Positions 35,191-47,599 of a stretch of DNA of 64,000 nt are shown one piece after another (the stretch's first letter is position 1; each line of letters begins with the position of its first letter). Under the pieces are notes generated by a model. That model was given only the letters and a program-made list of their open reading frames with translations, was not told where the DNA came from and did no database searches. Both the position numbers and the translations under genes were made by a program. The stretch covers positions 11,250,930-11,314,929 of the forward strand of contig CM065325.1 of NCBI GenBank assembly GCA_033032175.1. The letters are read 5' to 3'. Source of the DNA: Saturnia japonica (taxonomy: Eukaryota > Arthropoda > Insecta > Lepidoptera > Saturniidae).

Positions 35191-35584
35191 CAATAGGGGA
35201 ATAATGTATTGTACGGTTTTACGTTTAGTACGTTTTAGTGGACATCACTGTGTTTACTCTAATCTAATACTATTAAGTGAACAATTCTTGTATATATGTA
35301 ATTGGTTTCTCGGAAACGACTCGAACATAGAAAAATTGTACATATCAAGTTTATCAAGATACGCGTTTTTAGTAAGACAACAAGCAAAGCTCGTGCGCCT
35401 TTATATTATCCAATTAACTATTAAAATACACTAAAGGATATGTTAAATAAAAACCTATTAAAATAAGAAAACACTTTTTGTTAAAGATTAGATAGTGATG
35501 GAATAACAAAATAGTAGGGCCTGGATAGCTACCACTCCCAAGTTGGCAATGTATTAAGATTTAATTGAGTCATTAAGTTAATGC

Positions 35585-35735
35585 TTAGGAGCGGAGCAGT
35601 AAACATGAACGTCAAGTATTCTGGCAAGTACCTACGGGAAGTGATAACAACGATAGGATACACAGATGCGTTGGCGGTGCGATGGAGAGTTGGTTGAATA
35701 ATTTTAACACGAGTAAAACCATGTTATATTGCTAG
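35585..35735 (+). mobile_element. Helitron-like 3' half
   Basis: It has GGAGCGGAGCAGTAAACATG, TCTGGCAAGTACCTACGGGA and ends AACACGAGTAAAACCATG ... TTGCTAG, with CTAG at 35732-35735 as the Helitron terminus. The 5' half is missing. Just 6 bases beyond its end begins the tail of an RTE element in the opposite orientation. Confidence 0.55.
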
Positions 35736-35741
35736 TCCAAT

Positions 35742-36240
35742 AATAATAATAATAGCCTTTATTTAACAATCTTACATAATCTTTAACTTAACGCTATGAA
35801 AATACAACATATATATTAATTATTTGACACCAGTACGTGAAGATTTTCTTGCTTTTCAGCATAGGCCTCCTCTAGATTTTGCCACAGTAAGCGGTTCTGT
35901 GCTTGTCTTCTCCAAGTAACACCAGCTGATTTTCTAACATCGTCATCCCATCTTCGACGCTGTCCCTCTTTCTTTCTTTTGTATTGTCTTGGGTACCACT
36001 TTGTCATGTCTCTAGACCATTTAATCCTTTTTACTCCTAATCATATGACCTGCCCATCTTCATTTTAGTTTTTTAATACAATAAGTAATATGAGTAATTC
36101 TAGTTTGATTTCTTATAGTACCTAGTTTTATGTTCTCTTTAATTTAAATGTTGACTATGCTTCGTTTCATACTGGGTTGGCATTAATGGCAAGTCTCCAG
36201 GTTGCTTGTATTATGAATAAAATATCAAATACCTAATAAC
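35742..36240 (-). pseudogene. RTE-clade LINE, 5'-truncated and frameshifted
   Basis: Reading right to left: QATWRLAIN, then MKRSIVNI, then IKLGTIRNQTRITHITYC, IKKLK-stop-RWAGHMIR, a one-base frame change, then IKWSRDMTKWYPRQYKRKK, EGQRRRWDDDVRKSAG, VTWRRQAQNRLLWQNLEEAY. This is the conserved C-terminal region of RTE reverse transcriptases (consensus KWRWAGHxxR ... WTPRxxKRxxGRPxxRWxDDI ... AGxxWxRxAQDRxxWxxLxEAY). One TGG has become TGA and at least two frameshifts are visible, so it is dead. The 3' end carries AAATAAAGGC followed by an (ATT)n tail (35742-35753 in plus), typical of RTE 3' ends. Confidence 0.85.
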
Positions 36241-36244
36241 TGAC

Positions 36245-38480
36245 GTGCAATGAATTCATAGCTGAAACTACAGAACCAATAATATCTAACCTAAGAATAG
36301 TTGAAAGAAAACGGTTGTAGTAGAAAGCGCTGACAGCGAAACTAATATGGTAATTTGCAAAATTTCTACTAAAAATAAATTATAATAAACTCCGCATACA
36401 ATAAGTACACAATGATCAAACTCAATTACATGTAAATTGTATTCACATGTCCTTATGTACAGGTGTACAAACCTTTGATTGCGATTAGGAAACGGAAGTG
36501 AGGTGGCCAATGGCGGTTGTCACGGCCCGACTGCTAGCGTCTCATAAAGCTTTTTCACGTTAAGACAAGGGAGAAGCCCGAGGCAATTATTTTCATACCT
36601 ATGTTATAATAGATCATTCAAAACCATACCAAACCGTACTTCATTCTTAAAAAGAAGTAAGCATTAAACTTTCGTATACAATTTTAACTATATTAAGCTT
36701 GGAATTAAATGTGTGGACGTACCTGATGATAGTTATTAAATTTTTCAGATTTATTATAAGACAATAAACCGATTATATCGACAGAAAATGTATTTAATCT
36801 ATACTTCGATTTCATAGAAATACAAACTCTTCCGTATAATTCAGAGTATATATTTGAGCTTCAAGTCACCGGGTTCATGATTTGTATTAAATGGATATTA
36901 AATTAACAATCAACTACTCGTAAATTTGTTTGCGTTAATTACAATTAAAAAAATAATTAAATAGCTTATTTATTATAATACTACTATAATATATATAATA
37001 ATAATACTATAGTATTCAGGTATAATGTAGATTTCTATAAGTGAAAGAATTTTCATAATCGGATAAGTAGTTTTAGAGATTGCTTCTTATCAACTTTACA
37101 TCTTTATACAACTTCTTTTTATTTAATGGCAACTGTATTTATCCAGAATTCTGCCAATGCGTGAATAGAAAATATTTCTACTTATACTTGTAATCTTCAA
37201 ACATAGTTCTAACAGTTGTCTTTGTGACATCGTAAAATAATTTTTTATAATTATTATTTATAGCCCTCTTCAATTGTGCACAATAACCAAACAAAAATAA
37301 ATAATAAATTCCGCCAAAATTACAAAATTTTTAAGCCAACTACCATGAGCTTATGAATAAAAATAAAAATCACCACATGACAGATTAAGATCCCACCAAA
37401 AGCTGTACATCTTTATAATATTAGTATAGATAATATAGTTATTAAACGTCACGAGTCGACGTATAATATCCGCGCGCAATATCACTTCAATCGCGCCCTC
37501 TCCTCTCCGTCTTATATGAACACGCACTTTGTAACGTCGCGACAAGTGTACAAATGTGAATTCCGGTATTGTCACTGTAATTATTTTTTTGGGAATAACC
37601 AATGCTGGTAACTCATAAATAAATAATATTTCTAAATACCTATGTATATTTATAGATTAAGATTTAATTATTTTTTGGCTCTAGAACTAAATTGTACTAT
37701 TACATATTATGACACCGATTGTCGTATTTGATGATGTTTATAGGACATGTGAACTACCATTAATTTCTCACTTACGACACCATATTCTTATTTTTAATGC
37801 TTCCTGGGGCACAAATATATTCATTTCAAATATAAGCTAAAAATTTCTAAAATTTGTAGGAAACAACTACTATGCTAAGGCAAGTCTCCTAAGTTTTAAA
37901 TGTTTTCAACAGTTACTTTGGACGGATATGTATATTTATTAGATATTCAATGCTTAAGCAATATGGAGTTTATCATATTATTATTCGGACAGGAAACATA
38001 AATGCCAAAGAAAAACGATTAAAATAGAGACTTTCAAATTTGGAGGTTTTTTTTTTTATTTCAAGCCCTATGAGAGTCTGGCAGCATAAAAATTCAATAA
38101 CATATTTAAACCGGACGTATAACAAAATGAAAATATGAGATAAAACTCTAAACCTTATTTATACAAGTGACGTCATAAGTAGAGCAGCTATTCATCAAGC
38201 AATGTTGAACTAAAAGATGTTATAATCAGAAAGTCACCGTGGATAATGTGAAAACTTTATAAATTCTTCGCATTACCCTATTCGCGAGTGTAGACGCGTG
38301 AGGTGTTGGCGCCCAAGATGCCGTATAGCGGAAGCTTTTACGCACAAAATATATGGGAGATCATTACGAACGTCCACGCTTGCAAATTTAAATATCTCAT
38401 TGTTACCAACCACCCGGGAGTTCGTACACGTTAAACTGTACTAATGTCATAAATCTAAATACATTATTTTCCTTTTATTT
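36245..38480. other. no gene in 2.2 kb
   Basis: A+T-rich. Frames of 74-83 codons on the minus strand (36286-36510, 37351-37602) show no motif. The short patch 37450-37560 is less A+T-rich. No repeat ends were recognised, apart from an AATATTAGTATAGATAA word at 37418-37434. Confidence 0.5.
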
Positions 38481-38545
38481 CTTTGAATGCGCTAATCTCT
38501 GGAACTACCTGTTAGATTTGAATATATTTTTCTAAAACTCTAAGG
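38480..38545 (+). mobile_element. Helitron-like fragment, about 60 bp
   Basis: CTTTGAATGCGCTAATCTCT and GGAACTACCTGTTAGATTTG correspond to the 5' part of the family. The rest is absent. Confidence 0.45.
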
Positions 38546-38698
38546 TGGTTAATGCACTATAATCTGGTATCAAATGTGGATTATTCTAGAACATTTACTA
38601 GTATATAGTGGCACAGCATGATGTATTATGACAGTAATGCAGTGTTTAGAAGAAAAGCTATTGATTTATTCAGAGTTTAATAAATATATGTGATTATT

Positions 38699-38727
38699 AC
38701 ACACACACATACAACACACACACATTC
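38699..38727. repeat. CA microsatellite
   Basis: An interrupted (CA)n run, ACACACACACATACAACACA, followed by CACACATTC. Confidence 0.8.
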
Positions 38728-38988
38728 ACGCCTGAAGCACTACATCGTTGTTTTTGATGTAAATAATATTTAATTAATAATTTCGTTGGGGTATAGAATT
38801 GTTATATCTTTATTGTAATACGATTGAAATCATTTTGGCTAAGCCAATATGTCAAATTAATTATGTATGTAAGTTAGAATTTAAGAGCTGTAGATTTCCT
38901 GAAATAAATAAAAATAAATATAATAAAATGATTATAGAATTATGAGCAAATCCTTACCCGTAATATGATCATGGAAAAAATTAAAATA

Positions 38989-39172
38989 CAGTGTAAACTC
39001 TTTATAACGAAACTCAAGGGACTGAGCATTTTTTGTCGTTATAGAGAGTTATCGTTATATGGAGTGGAGTTTCAATATGTGGGTTTTAACGCAAACCAAC
39101 CAAGTTGGGCTCACTTCAACGTTATAGGGAGTTTATCGTTATAAAGGATAACGTTATAAAGAGTTTACACTG
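38989..39172. mobile_element. pogo/Tc1-type MITE, 184 bp
   Basis: Perfect 21-bp terminal inverted repeats begin CAGTGTAAACTCTTTATAAC (38989-39009 and 39152-39172), flanked on both sides by TA (38987-38988, 39173-39174). The CAGTG start, the TATAACG word and AACTCAAGGGACTGAGCAT just inside resemble pogo/Tigger ends. Inside, CGTTATAGAGAGTTATCGTTATA and CGTTATAGGGAGTTTATCGT repeat the terminal word several times. It encodes no transposase. Perfect arms suggest a fairly recent insertion. Confidence 0.85.
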
Positions 39173-39663
39173 TACTTACATAGCTGTATTAAAACTACTC
39201 AAAACCGCCGAATCAGTTGCTATTAAAGTAGGTAATGGAAAATTTTATTTACGGGTCAGTTCACAATTTATTTTCGTATGTTTCTTGCCTCACACCTTGG
39301 CATTCAATTTGTGAGCCGCTTCGCGAGCTATTCGCGACTAACGCCGACACTTCATTGTCTAAAAGCGGGAAGGAAGCGAGGTCTTTTGTTGATAATTGCT
39401 TGCTCAACAATACTTAACGAGTTAAGATGTAGAAAGGTTTTAATACATTATTGTTCATATAAGTCAATTTAATATAGTGTAATATCTATATGTATAAAAA
39501 TTGATTTTTGTATGAATGATACTGATAAATTCCAAAACCGCTTGAGCAGTCACCTTGAAAGTTGGCGGTAGATCCAAATGTTTTTTTATGGTTTATTTAT
39601 ATACCTGAACGATTTTGTTGATTTACTGACTACTAGAAAGAGTAGAAAAACGTATGCGACGCC

Positions 39664-40158
39664 AGCTTTATAGTAGGTATATCTATAGAAATAGATAAAA
39701 TTGAAGTGTTTGTTTGTAATGTCAAAATAACAACTTTTTACTAAATTTATATGAAAGTATGTAGGTACGTTACTTATATCAAAATATAAATTTTTAATAT
39801 TGTCGGAAACGGTTGGACCATTTTTACGGAGCTTTCATTATTAGATAGCTGATGTCAAAACAAGTAACTTAGACTATTTACTTTTATTTTACAAATATAT
39901 TTACGATTCCGCGCAACAAAAAAAAAAATTGGTAATGGTGAATCAATTCGGATGCTTACGCTTATGCTGCGTAAACCATACGAGATATACCCAAATTAAT
40001 GTACCTACTACATAACTGTAGACCTTATAAAGACCTACAAAAAAGTCATCGAGAGCTTTAAGCATTTTTGTGTTTAAAATAACCGGGACCGGGGGTAGAA
40101 CTATTTGCGCTTCTGATCAATCGACGACATTCTGTACTTCACGCGAGCGTAGCCGCGG
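39664..40158 (+). repeat. Helitron-like or unclassified lepidopteran repeat
   Basis: The left part has ATTGAAGTGTTTGTTTGTAA and ACGGTTGGACCATTTTTACG. The right end reads CGACGACATTCTGTACTTCA, CGCGAGCGTAGCCGCGGGCA. This combination is common in Lepidoptera, with a GCGGGCGAAGCCGCGGGC-type terminus. Classification as Helitron is tentative because the final CTAG is replaced by ATAG. Confidence 0.4.
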
Positions 40159-40201
40159 GCATAGTATGTATATAAAATAAAACGATCATTTTTATTATTT
40201 T

Positions 40202-40260
40202 ACTAGCTGTGCCCCATGGTTTCGGCCATCAACACACCCGTATAGCTAGTTGCTAGTATT
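40202..40260 (-). mobile_element. Helitron-like terminal fragment
   Basis: Only the outer 55 bases remain: ACTAGCTGTGCCCCATGGTT, then CAACACACCCGTATAGC. Confidence 0.5.
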
Positions 40261-40264
40261 AATT

Positions 40265-41190
40265 ATATAACCTACAATCATTCTTTATTCCGTTAAGAAA
40301 GTCAAGGGTACTTGAAAAGCACCCGTTTATATTAAAACCGAACAATAAAAACGCAAGTCTAAAACGAAAACAGTGAGTATTCACTTTAAAAATGGCGGTA
40401 CAGTGGAGCTCAATCTTAAGCTGTTAGTTGCATCTCACTCGAGACTTGAGGCTGGTGCTTCGTTAATGGAGAGAAGGGATGCACATCTGTGCAGCTCTTT
40501 TAGCTTTAACGTGGCTTTATAAAGTCTTCCTACTGGACTATTTTATACAGCTACCTCTTTAATGTTCACTTTTTTATTAAGTAGGTACCTATCTAGTCAG
40601 CTGTTTCGCTTGTATTATGTATAATATTAGCAAATGATATTTTTTTCAAAATCGTGTGTACTAATCTGTTTTTTTTTTTTCAAAATATGTATAAAAAACT
40701 ATAGGTTTTATACAGTATATATCATCGGCAATAGGTTAAATAACTTGAGAGCAAACATGAAATATACAAGTGTGCTTATTATTTATTGATTTTCTTTGTT
40801 ATACATGCATTTATAAATACACGTACATAACCATAATTTAACACGTCTACTAGACATTATATTACCTACATTTTAAAACCTTATTTTTTTTGAAAAATTG
40901 CAGATTTAAGTAGGCCGATACGTAAACGTTACGAAAGCCGTACAATGGTCTCGTATCTTTATATCATGCAATTTTTTTTTCGAGTTTCCAATCTATACAA
41001 TGATATTAAATCTATGATAAAAACATGCGCATATCTGAATGCAACACTGTGTCAAAGCAAGCAATCGCTAGTTTTCGGAGGTTTAAAATTTTGAACAAAT
41101 ATACATGTTTTACACGTGAAGAATTTTTCTAAATATAATTATTCTTTGTTTAGCTTTAAAGCGCGAAGATGTTATAATATTTTATGTTAA
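40265..41190. other. no gene in 0.9 kb
   Basis: A+T-rich. A TAGGTACCTA site lies at 40582-40591. The patch 40370-40520 is less A+T-rich, with AAAATGGCGGTACAGTGG; nothing is recognised in it. Confidence 0.5.
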
Positions 41191-41194
41191 GATA

Positions 41195-41353
41195 AAATGT
41201 CGGTATCCATCAATGACTCTTTATAAACAGACGCGTTATACTCTCACTAAAAGCAATTTGAAAACAGAACAAATATTCAACATGTAATAAAAAAAATAGG
41301 AAATCATCGTATAAGGCGGTGGAAACTCTGTTGTCAAAAAGGGATAAAATACC
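41195..41353 (+). repeat. dispersed repeat family B copy
   Basis: CGTTATACTCTCACTAAAAG, CAATTTGAAAACAGAACAAA, then GGAAACTCTGTTGTCAAAAA match 63295-63466 in order. The class is unknown. The two copies are the only ones in the window. Confidence 0.55.
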
Positions 41354-41407
41354 TGCTTAAATTTTCTCTGTTATTGGCGTGCCGGTCGCTGCTACCTTAT
41401 TTTTATG

Positions 41408-41574
41408 ACACTTATGACATTCTTTTACTAATTGATATTGTGTTAGGTTACCATGGATATTTCATATTGAATTTTATTACCTCACCAAAAAGGCACGAAA
41501 CGATAACTTTTTAGACAACACTTATGACATTCTGTTACTGACTGATATTGTGTTAGGTTACCATGGATATTTCA
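41408..41574 (+). repeat. 57-bp direct repeat pair
   Basis: ACACTTATGACATTCT..TACT through GATATTGTGTTAGGTTACCA and TGGATATTTCA occurs at 41408-41464 and 41518-41574, 110 bases apart, with three mismatches. This is a local duplication of unknown origin. Confidence 0.8.
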
Positions 41575-41739
41575 AATGAGTATTAATTGAAAATGATATT
41601 GTGAATAATGATTGTAAGTACTTGTATGTACCTTTTCAAAAACTTTAAATTAGTGTGTATTTGATCATTTTCTGAATAAAAAAACATGGATGTGAAGGTT
41701 TCACTTCTACCACGTGTGAATTGCACACATAATTTTTTT

Positions 41740-41960
41740 TTTGTCTGAGAGTCACGTGATTTGAAACGCCGATTTGAAAATGTAACGTCACCATTCAGGG
41801 AAACATGACCGTTAGACTCCTGCGTAAGTTGTCACATTTGTCACCGGTATCACACAATATGACATATAAAATTTATGATGACGTCACTGCATCATAATTA
41901 CGCGTTTTTATGGCGTGTTTTTTTATTTAAATTAAAAAATTATTTTGAATCACTTTTTAT
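41740..41960 (+). repeat. dispersed repeat family C copy
   Basis: GATTTGAAACGCCGATTTGA, CGTTAGACTCCTGCGTAAGT, TGTCACATTTGTCACC and ATGGCGTGTTTTTTTATTT recur at 55116-55315. No terminal repeats or coding frame. Confidence 0.6.
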
Positions 41961-41964
41961 GATG

Positions 41965-43815
41965 TAGGTATTAATGAAAAAAAAAATTTAGGAAGAGCGT
42001 AAATTTTAAAGATAGCCCCAAAAGTTATTATTTTTTAATTTTCGCCCACTTGGACAACTTTTAAATCCAAAAACTTTTTCCTTTATTGTTGAATTATTTT
42101 GTTAAGTTTTACAACAGTGCAAACTATAAAATGGAAAAAATATAATTCCCTCTTGCTACGCTAGCATCATTTTGGTGGGTTTTTGAATTGTAATTTGCTG
42201 CTTATAGCCTAAGATATTTTTATAAGTGTAGATGCGTTAGTCGCACTCTATTTTAACAATATTAGAAATTGCCTGACATTCTCTTAGTCATGTATTATCC
42301 AGTGTCGCGCTTGCACGTCATTACAACACAAAATATATACTTATTTCGTTCTAACATTAAAAATAACAAAATGTCTTTCATAGTCTTTCCCTTTTTGCGT
42401 ACTATTTAGCTGGAGTCATTATTTGTGGTTTGTATGTATAGCTTAATTTCGTTTTTTAGTGCAATGATGTTGGCGTATGACGCGTCTTTATATAAAATGT
42501 TATTGCTCACAGCTGAACACTTTTTCAACTTATCTTCCATATATGATGGTTCTCCTTACCCTCCATAGTATAGGTATATGTCAACGCGTTCAGATTCACG
42601 TACCTACTAATGATCTCCAAGATACCTTCTCCATTGCGCGGTTCTTAATTCGAACGTTCCGTTAACGAGATCCACCTTCAACATGTCTACGTACAATGGA
42701 ACACGATGCGTGAGCGTTCTCTCTTTTTTTATTTTTTTTCTAAACCGCTTCAAGGGTGAACTCCATTCAGCCAGCGTTTTAAAAGATGGAGTTTAAGTAA
42801 TGATCCGACGTGTATACAGCCAAGCGGTGTGCATGTTTTAATTTAGTTAGTGGTTTATTTATGCTTCATACTGAAGTTATTTCTGTCCTTTTGATGTAAC
42901 ATATGTATATAAGTCGTTTGTACATAGTTGTAACCTTTTTATAACCTTCTTTGTGGTTACCTACACTCGACCTAATAGCTAATTCTATCTTCTAGTGGTT
43001 AATATTGTCTATAAATTAGTTATCAGTTTTAACTTATCTAATTCTTATATCGTCTCTTAAATTAAAAAAAGGCGTAACTATCTACCTACACATAAAAATA
43101 TACACGTTTTATTTATTTTAAATGAATAGGTATTTTACAATAAATATAAATTTCAATATACCTACTTACTTATCGTGGGAAAGAAAGAAAGAAAGAACAT
43201 ACATTTAATTGTTACACAAACAAAACAAAAGAAAAATAAATAGCAGAAAGATAAAAAAATAACAATACTTAATAATTAATGAAATACATGTGTATGTAGC
43301 AAATGGGCCTTGAGTCATTATATATACTGGAGGGGGTGAGTCCTCGAGCGCTGATTTTCACTCAATGCCCAGAGAGATAATAAATATGTCTTGCGCAGTG
43401 TTTAAAATAAATAAATACTATGCATGAAGTGTTTTATGTCTACTAGTATAAGTTAAATATATAAAGTATAAGTTTAATAATAAATATTTAAAGTAAATAT
43501 AATAATAATTATAACTGATATAACATAAAATAATGAAGAAATAAATATCAGGCTAACGTATTTGCTCCAAAAGAAGATAAGCTTTAAACTTGGAATTGAT
43601 GTTGAAAAGGGACGTGGCATTTTGAATTCGCGGAGGTGGATTATTCCAACTTTTTGTATCCTAGGGTAAGTTAGGATTTTTTGTTTACACGTTTTGGGAT
43701 TGGAATGGATTTGCCTACTCTCTTCTTATTTATTTTATGAGAAATTGAATAAAGATTTTTTAAATTATATATAATACCTACACATACCTAGACTTTAAAG
43801 TTTTCAATTAAATAT
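41965..43815. other. no gene; GAAA microsatellite
   Basis: A+T-rich. A (GAAA)n run lies at 43177-43197. Frame 42477-42665 shows no motif. No repeat ends were recognised. Confidence 0.5.
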
Positions 43816-43816
43816 T

Positions 43817-44050
43817 CAATGATGGCTCAGAGTGTACGGTCTCCGCGTTGGTTGACTTGAGTTCGGATCCCTGCAATGAACCTGAGCTTACGGTGAAGGA
43901 AAACATCGTGATGAAACCATAGCATGGTGGTAAGGCTTTTTCTATTGGCTACCACCCTCAGGTTGAAGATCTGTCACCAATCACCTATACGTGTGTTCCG
44001 GCAGCTACCCGCTAGCCAGTGTTTCCACTAGTCTTAGCTTGTTACCATTA
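43817..44050 (+). mobile_element. SINE family B copy
   Basis: The head AATGATGGCTCAGAGTGTAC has a small deletion in box A. Box B GAGTTCGGATCCC lies at 43859-43871. The body follows GGTGAAGGAAAACATCGTGA, CACCCTCAGGTTGAAGATCT, GTGTGTTCCGGCAGCTACC and CTAGTCTTAGCTTGTTACCA. The 3' end is truncated relative to 9359. Confidence 0.7.
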
Positions 44051-44819
44051 AAAAAATCAGTTCCCACCAAGAGACTAAGTTATTTCAAATTAAGTATGAA
44101 GCTATGCTTTATGTACTTAATATAACACGAAAACTGACTCTCACTAAATATAGTTATTGTGAAACATGTTACAATGTGAATATCAAAAATGATGTTTCTC
44201 ATGAGACGGCCATTATCGACGGATGTGACGTCGAACGCTGCGATATAGGCCGGATGTCGCACCACTGCACTCAGATGATACGGCCAGTGCTTGTAGGTAG
44301 ATAATATATAATCACGACTCTCGTTGTATTTATATGTTGGCAGAGACATTACAGATGATTATTAAAAAAATGTTTGTGTCAAAAATCGATTCAAAACATT
44401 AGTTGCACTAACATATTAAAACACCTATTACAAACAAGATACGTTTCGGCTCTCAAAAATTAACCAATCGGATTCAATATATTTTTTGTCCTTTTATTTT
44501 TAACTCTTGTACCATAAAGTAAGTTACAAATACTAATAATATAACTACAAATTAATTCTTCACATAAATATTACTTTTACATAGTTGCTTAATTCCTTAA
44601 GTTGTGAACGGACCTTTTTTCTTGATATTTTGGAGTTTGTTTTCCTTCATGACTTTGTTTATCATAATATGTAACAGGGTTACTAGAATATATAATAGCA
44701 CAATTTAAGCTGGTTGTGTCTTAAAAAATATTAATATTAATTAACAAAGACAAGCTTAGAGACGACATATAAATTAACAATCACGCTATCCTATCTGTCT
44801 CTAACCAGGTAAGCACAAA

Positions 44820-45359
44820 TCTATACTAATATTATAAAGCTGAAGAGTTTGTTTGGTTGAACACGCTAACCTCAGGAACCACAGTTTCGAATGAAAAAAA
44901 TGTTTTAGTGTTGGATAGCCCATTTATCGAGGAAGTCTATAGGCTTATATAACATCACACTACGACCAATAGGAGCGGAACATCAATAAAAAATGTTACA
45001 AAACGGGAGAAATTTATACCTTTTCAGAGCTTCCACTGCGTGCGCTGCGCTGTATATAGATATATCGTATTAATCCATATTGAAATAAATACTGTATTCA
45101 TCACAAATATTTAAATTAAGTTTGAAAAATAATTGTCCTTTACAGTAATTGATTTAAAGGAATATTTTAGGTGATATCACAGTTTTAAAATAACTCCGCA
45201 GTGAAAGAATGATCAAGTATCGCGAGCGCATTTTTATTATGCAAAATAATGTGGGAGGCGAGCGGTAAGGACCTATTATACAGTTCCTACGACCCACTCC
45301 CTCTAACCCTTTTTCTCTCTCTCTTATATGACGCAGACGAAGTTGCGCGGGTCAGCTAT
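44820..45359 (+). mobile_element. Lep1-type Helitron with internal extension
   Basis: The 5' end TCTATACTAATATTATAAAG and the 3' end GAAGTTGCGCGGGTCAGCTA are both present, with A before the first base. The body carries CTCAGGAACCACAGTTTCGA and CATCACACTACGACCAATAG. Compared with the 250-bp copy at 3621, about 270 extra bases (45055-45320) sit before the 3' end; part may be an insertion. Non-coding. Confidence 0.7.
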
Positions 45360-45662
45360 ATAGTATAACATACTTAATTCCTAAAATAAACATTTCGTTA
45401 ACACAGAATAGTAATTTAAATAAGGTACATACTTAATACTATCTGGGCCGACAGACGTTGTTTTGCTCTTTCCGGTAATTAATGGCTCGACCAAAGTGCC
45501 ATCTATCGGATTCTAATATAGCTATGAACTATCGTATCTCTATAAATCAAATATTTTGCGTAAATTTAAATATGAACTCGATCGGTCAAGTCATTCAGAA
45601 GTTACACGAGTTAACTAACAGACGCACAGAAGATTGCAGTTTGCAGATTGTATGTGAAGTAA

Positions 45663-45945
45663 TGATGGCCCAGTGGTAACGTGTACGGACATCGCGTTGA
45701 TCTATGTGAGTTCGAATCCCTGTAATGAGCCTGAGTTTTTGGTGAAGGAAAACATCGTGATGAAATCATAGCACGGTAGACGAGCATGTTCTAATTCCCG
45801 CCTGGGTAGTTACCACCACCCTAAAGTTGAAAATCTGTCGCCAAACAACAATGGGTGTGTTCCGGCAGCTGCACTTGAGAAACAGTCTTTCACTAGGGCA
45901 CCTCGTCACTAAAGACCAGGTGAGGTTGCGGTCATAACGATTTAA
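45663..45945 (+). mobile_element. SINE family B copy
   Basis: Box A TGGCCCAGTGG (45666-45676) and box B GAGTTCGAATCCC (45708-45720) are intact. The body has GGTGAAGGAAAACATCGTGA, GTGTGTTCCGGCAGCTGCAC and AAAGACCAGGTGAGGTTGCG. The segment ...CTTAGCGTGCTACCATCTTG is deleted. The upstream 45448-45660 may be another lepidopteran repeat; its 65-codon frame shows no motif. Confidence 0.75.
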
Positions 45946-46525
45946 AAAAATATGTAAATTAAACAAATGTTAATTACTTTTACATACAATTTTTTTTGTT
46001 TTTATTAATTTCACTTTACTAACTCACCTTTATGATAATTGATGACTTTTACCACTAGGAAGGCGTTGACTTACAGGATTGTATTGAAGTCTGGAAAAAA
46101 AAGAAATATATTACGTAAATAAACTTAGGTTGGTATACCTAACTAACCGGTTGGTAACTAGGTAACGATTATATTAATAATTAATTATTCGGGGAAAATG
46201 ATTGTAGATATTATCAAATATTGGTTAGGTATAGTGTTTGAATGATTAGATAAGTGGAAGTAAGTAGATTCAGTGTCTCTGGTTCGAGCTTCGGCATGCA
46301 CTAATTGATTTTTTTAAACTCGCATGCAACTTTACCTATACGAGACGCTACAGAAATTTTCTCTTAATACTGCTACCTAGCGGAAAAACACAGAACTATC
46401 GACATATCGGACTTTAAGATCGCTATTAAATGATTAGGTATTTCCTATTCACATATTCTAAAGAGGCTGCTTAATTTTTTATTAGTAGGTAGGTACCTAA
46501 AAAAGTAGGTAGGATAAAGATTAGT

Positions 46526-46725
46526 TTATTGTTTGTGTGTTTGAACGCGCTAATCTCTGGAACTACCGAGCAAATATGAAAAATTCTTTCTTTCTTTTAT
46601 TGCCTATTTATTTTGGAAGGTTATAGGCTATCTAACATCACGGTACGATACTTAGGTGCGCAGCAGTGACCCTAAACGTTAATCAATCTGGCACTCTATA
46701 GACAAGCAGTTCCCATGTATAAACC
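46526..46725 (+). mobile_element. Helitron-like fragment
   Basis: TTTGTGTGTTTGAACGCGCT, AATCTCTGGAACTACCGAGC, then TAGGCTATCTAACATCACGG and AGGTGCGCAGCAGTGACCCT follow the family order. The 3' end is missing. Confidence 0.55.
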
Positions 46726-47227
46726 AGGCATGTACCTATAATTGAAATTTAACATGAGTAAATCCGCAGAGCACAACCAGTTTAATATGTAAATATAGGT
46801 AGGTACTATTTTTTTACATTTAGGAGTAGAATTTCTTTCTATCTAATTATAGGTATAAGTATATATATTACCTAAATTCTAAGGCATGATCTAAGTGATA
46901 ATTTTCACAAGTAAGTAGATTATTTTTAAATACGACATCGAGAAAGTTTAATGATGTCTTATTAATGTTTCATTTAATTTACTGCTGCTTACGCTTTTGC
47001 TAAAGTAATTTTGAAGATATGATCGTACTTGTTCGAAGACATCGATCGAGTAATTTGACACAAACTTAAGCCACGCCTATCGTCTTGCGCACACCCGCGC
47101 ACTCCTCCCACCTCCTTGCGCACAACTCCCCCTTTCTTATGAAACCATATGAAACACACGCCTTCCGAATCGGTATAGATTGATTTTTATTAACGCTACC
47201 TTTTATGTAATCATACTCAGTTTTTAA

Positions 47228-47590
47228 ATCTTGTAAAGCTAATTGACAATCACTAATTTCAAATTTAAAAATAATATTACCGCATTAATTTATGGTCTAC
47301 CATTAGGTACCTACTTACTACCATTTACTATAAGTATCATTTATTTTACGTTTCGATTATTTGATCCGTAAAAGTCTAAATTTTGAATTGAGATTTTTCA
47401 TGATTTGACATATTAAGTAGGTAGGTATACAAAACTAAAGAATCTAGAAACATAAAGCAATTTTGCAAACTAGGTACAAAAAACAAAAACAAAAAAATGC
47501 TTCGGGAGGCTATGGAACTTGTGATTTTATTTATCTTATTCGGCCTCCACCTACGGACCAATTCTGTTTTTTTTTTCTTCAGAAAAACAA
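47228..47590 (+). repeat. dispersed repeat family E copy
   Basis: AATTGACAATCACTAATTTC, ATTTTACGTTTCGATTATTT, then ATTTTATTTATCTTATTCGG and CTTCAGAAAAAC in the order of 34905-35190, with insertions including TAGGTACCTA at 47304-47313. Confidence 0.5.
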
Positions 47591-47599
47591 CTATACCTA

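Noticed and set aside
44080..44349. 89-codon minus frame overlapping a 66-codon plus frame
   Set aside because: Neither has a recognisable motif; mutual overlap suggests both are chance.
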